Part shown: positions 41,429-43,909 of the stretch, one piece after another
How the letters are laid out: the number at the start of each line of letters is the position of its first letter
Numbering within the stretch: position 1 is the stretch's first letter
DNA from: Clostridia bacterium
GTDB taxonomy: Bacteria; Bacillota; Clostridia; Oscillospirales; CAG-272
DNA: 43,909 nucleotides
NCBI GenBank assembly: GCA_017452545.1
Contig: JAFTME010000093.1
Span: 1-43,909, forward strand
Reading direction: 5' to 3'
Notes under the pieces: generated by a model
Told to the model about the DNA's origin: nothing
Seen by the model: only the letters and a program-made list of their open reading frames with translations
The model's database searches: none
Position numbers and translations under genes: made by a program

Positions 41429-42541
41429 TTAGTGGATGATGCACTTCTCAGTATCCTTATCGAAGATATGGATTCTGGTGGAGTCAAATGCAACCTTGAT
41501 CTTGTCGCCTGCGCGAGTGGTGGAGCGAGAGGAAACACGAGCGGTCAGCTTGGTCTCGCCAACGAGCAGGTACAGATAGATCTCAGCACCCATCAGCTCG
41601 GTAACGTCAACGTCGGTATCAACGGTAGCGTCAGCGAACAGAGCCAGGTTAGCAGCATCGTCGTGGATGCACTCGGGACGCAGACCAACAACGACTTCCT
41701 TGCCGATGTAGTCCTTCAGCTCGGGAGCGTTTGCCTTCTCAGCGGGCAGCTTAATGGAAGCATTCTCGAAGGTGAAGTAAACGTCCTCACCCTTCTTCTC
41801 CAGCTTACCGTCCATGAAGTTCATCTGGGGAGTACCGATGAAGCCTGCAACGAACTGGTTGCAAGGAGAATCGTACAGGTTCTGAGGAGTATCAACCTGC
41901 TGGATCAGACCGTCCTTCATAACGACGATACGGGTTGCCATGGTCATAGCCTCGACCTGGTCATGCGTAACGTATACGAAGGTGGTCTCAACGCGGTGAT
42001 GAATTCTGGTCAGCTCGGTTCTCATTGCTGCACGGAGCTTAGCGTCCAGGTTGGACAGAGGCTCGTCAAGCAAGAAGACCTGAGGGTTACGAACGATTGC
42101 ACGACCCAGAGCAACACGCTGCTTCTGACCACCGGACAGAGCCTTGGGCTTACGGTCAAGCAGGTGAGTGATATCCAGCGCACGAGCTGCATCCTCAACG
42201 CGGCGCTTGATCTCCTCCTTCGGGGTCTTGGAGAGCTTCAGGCCGAATGCCATGTTCTCGAATACGGACATATGGGGGTACAGAGCGTAGTTCTGGAACA
42301 CCATTGCGATCTTTCTGTCCTTGGGAGCGACGTCGTTAACCAGACGGTCGCCGATGAACAGCTCGCCCTCGGTGATTTCCTCCAGACCTGCGATCATACG
42401 CAGAGTCGTGGTCTTACCGCAACCGGAAGGACCGACGAGGACCAGGAACTCCTTGTCCTTGACTTCCAGGTTGAAGTCGGAAACGGCGGTAACGCCGCCG
42501 GGGTACTTCTTATAAATGTGTCTGAGAGATAAGCTTGCCAT
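41429..42541 (-). CDS. sugar ABC transporter ATPase, MsmK/UgpC type
   Basis: The product has 370 residues from ATG 42541, with GGAGG 8 bases upstream; an in-frame start at 42589 precedes that site. The ATPase domain shows Walker [11 protein letters not shown]-loop FQNYALYPH, signature LSGGQKQRVALGRAI, Walker B VFLLDEPLSNLDAKLR and THDQVEAM. The C-terminal TOBE/regulatory domain (QVDTPQNLYDSPCNQFVAGFIG, then VGLRPECIH) defines the carbohydrate importer subfamily. No permease or binding protein is nearby, so it probably serves several sugar transporters, as MsmK does in streptococci. No convincing promoter was found in the 200 bases upstream. Confidence 0.93.
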   Translation of the reverse strand: MASLSLRHIYKKYPGGVTAVSDFNLEVKDKEFLVLVGPSGCGKTTTLRMIAGLEEITEGELFIGDRLVNDVAPKDRKIAMVFQNYALYPHMSVFENMAFGLKLSKTPKEEIKRRVEDAARALDITHLLDRKPKALSGGQKQRVALGRAIVRNPQVFLLDEPLSNLDAKLRAAMRTELTRIHHRVETTFVYVTHDQVEAMTMATRIVVMKDGLIQQVDTPQNLYDSPCNQFVAGFIGTPQMNFMDGKLEKKGEDVYFTFENASIKLPAEKANAPELKDYIGKEVVVGLRPECIHDDAANLALFADATVDTDVDVTELMGAEIYLYLLVGETKLTARVSSRSTTRAGDKIKVAFDSTRIHIFDKDTEKCIIH

Positions 42542-42739
42542 TGGAACAATCCTCCTAAAAAATAATCGGGTAGTTTTAATAGTAGACAATCTTTAACGCT
42601 TATTATTTTACCAAAAAATGCGTCGAAAGGGAAGAGGGATTTTCCCCAAAAATCACCCCTGCAACTTGTGCAACTGTTACAATTTAGTGCGAACAAAGTG
42701 TGAATAAAACGAATTTTGGCAACCCTGTTATTTAATAAA

Positions 42740-43387
42740 TTAAAAATATTCGAGAAGAACCGCCAAAGCCTCCCAAGGCAACGCGCCCTCAATGACGGCG
42801 GCCTCGATGAGACTGTGATTGCATGGAATATAGCGGAGCAGATGCCAGTCCAGCTTGCCCTCGAAAATGCTCTCAATCAGCGCCATGCGCGACTGCTCGT
42901 TGAGGAAAGGGGCGAGGCGACGGACAAGATCGGGGGGGAGTGCGGAAAAATCGGCGTTTTCGATCAGCGAGACGGTTGCCTCATCCGAGAGATATTCTGC
43001 CAGCTCCATGATGTTGGTGATATCCACACCATGCTTATGCAGTCCCTTGGAAAGCTTGTCGAGGACGCTGGGCTTGAGCAGAGGGGCGATGCCGATCAGA
43101 TCGTTGATTTGGTCTGTCATGATGTTTTGTTCTCCTTTTGCAATTTGTTTGAGCAGATGCTGCTCGCCTTGACTTGACGTGCCGGCGCTGATGAGCTCGT
43201 CCAGCGATACCGAAAAAAGTTCAGAGAGCGGAACGAGGATCGAAATATCGGGGAAGCTGTCGCCGCGCTCATATTTTGAGATGGCTTGGCGAGTGACCGA
43301 CAGGCGGTCGGCAAGCTCGCTTTGCGTCATGTCTGCCTTCTTTCGCAGGCGTGCAAGATAGGCGCCGAAGGCGAAAATGTCAAACAT
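42740..43387 (-). CDS. XRE-family transcriptional regulator
   Basis: The product has 215 residues from ATG 43387, with GAGGAGG 7 bases upstream. Residues about 12-66 (YLARLRKKADMTQSELADRLSVTRQAISKYERGDSFPDISILVPLSELFSVSLDELI) form a Cro/C1-type helix-turn-helix. The remainder is helical, with several similar amphipathic segments (LIGIAPLLKPSVLDKLSKGL, ITNIMELAEYLSDEATVSLI, LPPDLVRRLAPFLNEQSRMALI), a likely dimer or sensor domain. An AAAGGAG ahead of an in-frame ATG at 43120 might permit a separate C-terminal product. The regulated genes are unknown. Confidence 0.88.
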   Translation of the reverse strand: MFDIFAFGAYLARLRKKADMTQSELADRLSVTRQAISKYERGDSFPDISILVPLSELFSVSLDELISAGTSSQGEQHLLKQIAKGEQNIMTDQINDLIGIAPLLKPSVLDKLSKGLHKHGVDITNIMELAEYLSDEATVSLIENADFSALPPDLVRRLAPFLNEQSRMALIESIFEGKLDWHLLRYIPCNHSLIEAAVIEGALPWEALAVLLEYF

Positions 43388-43421
43388 AAAGAATACCTCC
43401 TCGATTGATTTCGGTAGCTTT

Positions 43422-43450
43422 ATTGTAACAGGAAAGACAAAGCGAGTCAA
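43422..43450 (-). promoter_or_regulatory. promoter of the XRE regulator gene
   Basis: On the minus strand TTGACT (43445-43450) and TACAAT (43422-43427), spacer 17. Between 43451 and 43640 no gene is seen; there is only a GGGG/CCCC hairpin near 43562-43577. Confidence 0.8.
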
Positions 43451-43639
43451 GCAACGGGTGGTTGCAAAGAGGGGCGAGGGGATTAAGATTGTGCGAACAG
43501 GGTTGTCTAACTTATCAATCTCGGTCAAATTCACCGCAAAACTAATTTATTGCCAAATTTGTGGGGCAGGGGCCCCATATGGACGTTGCTGTTTGTTTAT
43601 TCAGGACAGAACCGCTAAAAATTCAATCCTAAAATTTTT

Positions 43640-43729
43640 GCCAAAAGTTTTTGGGATTCTTAAACCCTTTTTTCAAAAAGGGTTTAAGCCCGCGGAGCGC
43701 GGGTGCAGGGCAGCGCCCCTTGCGCGCCC
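43640..43729 (-). repeat. three stacked hairpins after tex (terminator/repeat element)
   Basis: TTAAACCCTTTTT/AAAAAGGGTTTAA (43660-43672/43675-43687) is followed by CCCGCG/CGCGGG (43689-43694/43698-43703) and GGGC/GCCC (43708-43711/43715-43718). On the minus strand this is the 3' end of the tex transcript. The ordered set of an AT stem plus two GC stems looks like a dispersed intergenic element. Confidence 0.55.
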
Positions 43730-43909
43730 TTACTTCTCCTTCTTACCCAGCTTCATGGACAGAGAAATTCTCTTTTTCTTGACATCAACGGCGAGCACGC
43801 GGACCTGTACGACGTCACCGACCGAGACAACCTCGGAGGGGTGCTTGACGAAGCGATTGGACAGCTCAGAGATGTGGACCAGTCCGTCTTGATGGACGCC
43901 GATATCCAC
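43730..43909 (-). CDS. tex: Tex-type S1 RNA-binding protein, C-terminal fragment (5' end outside window)
   Basis: The frame is open to the window edge, and 59 residues plus TAA are visible. [52 protein letters not shown] is the S1 domain that ends the Tex/YhgF transcription accessory protein. The pattern with FVKHPSEVV is characteristic of Tex rather than of ribosomal S1 or PNPase. Tex binds RNA and associates with RNA polymerase. The Lys-rich tail LGKKEK ends the protein. Confidence 0.88.
   Translation of the reverse strand: MDIGVHQDGLVHISELSNRFVKHPSEVVSVGDVVQVRVLAVDVKKKRISLSMKLGKKEK

Overview
The window looks like chromosomal DNA from a Gram-positive Clostridia-type bacterium (Bacillota), probably an uncultured gut lineage. 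The reasons are an S10-spc-alpha ribosomal cluster in the usual Firmicutes order ending secY-adk-map-infA-rpmJ-rpsM-rpsK-rpsD-rpoA-rplQ, zinc-type (Cys-rich) S14, S4, L36, L24 and adenylate kinase, a ylxM-ffh-rpsP-khpA block, strong AGGAGG ribosome binding sites, consensus TTGACA-17-TATAAT promoters, and several lipoproteins with Asp/Glu/Pro/Thr linkers. No phage, insertion sequence or CRISPR array was seen. The exact family cannot be fixed by reading alone.

Layout. 1-4713: the end of an NhaC-type antiporter gene and a large fused ABC ATPase/FtsX-type permease. 4941-6644: a long-chain acyl-CoA synthetase with a TetR-operator-like palindrome at its promoter. 6651-7112: a minus-strand tRNA-Thr/tRNA-Tyr operon and an adjacent run of hairpins. 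7366-9876: two convergent lipoprotein genes, one with a CBM9-like domain and one with three SH3-like domains. 10236-13211: glycyl-tRNA synthetase, a DUF554 membrane protein and a HAD phosphatase. 13242-14569: the rplJ-rplL operon with an L10-type leader, a leader attenuator and an inverted repeat over its promoter. 14642-15715: a lipoprotein with six Cys/His repeats. 15758-17182: a minus-strand pair of a polytopic membrane protein and an HTH regulator.

17532-33506 is one long ribosomal operon of 29 genes (S10-spc-alpha), with structured gaps upstream of rpsJ, between rpsJ and rplC, between rpsN and rpsH, and between rpsD and rpoA. Two genes in it are short and easily missed: infA, which appears to start with CTG, and rpmJ. 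33526-33695 holds long inverted repeats.

33708-37732 is a minus-strand operon: a metallo-beta-lactamase-fold hydrolase, then GluRS, then GlnRS. 37866-40360 carries ylxM-ffh (signal recognition particle) and rpsP-khpA. 40363-43387 holds three minus-strand genes: a lipoprotein with a novel-looking triple repeat, an MsmK/UgpC-type sugar ABC ATPase, and an XRE-family regulator. The window ends in the 3' end of tex.

Most of the window is housekeeping: translation, protein export and aminoacylation. The points most worth a second look are regulatory: the CTG start of infA, near-perfect palindromes at three promoters, a hairpin that would shorten an over-long Shine-Dalgarno spacer, several possible r-protein leader RNAs, and unusual repeat lipoproteins. 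I did not see a complete new multi-gene system such as a defence island or biosynthetic cluster.
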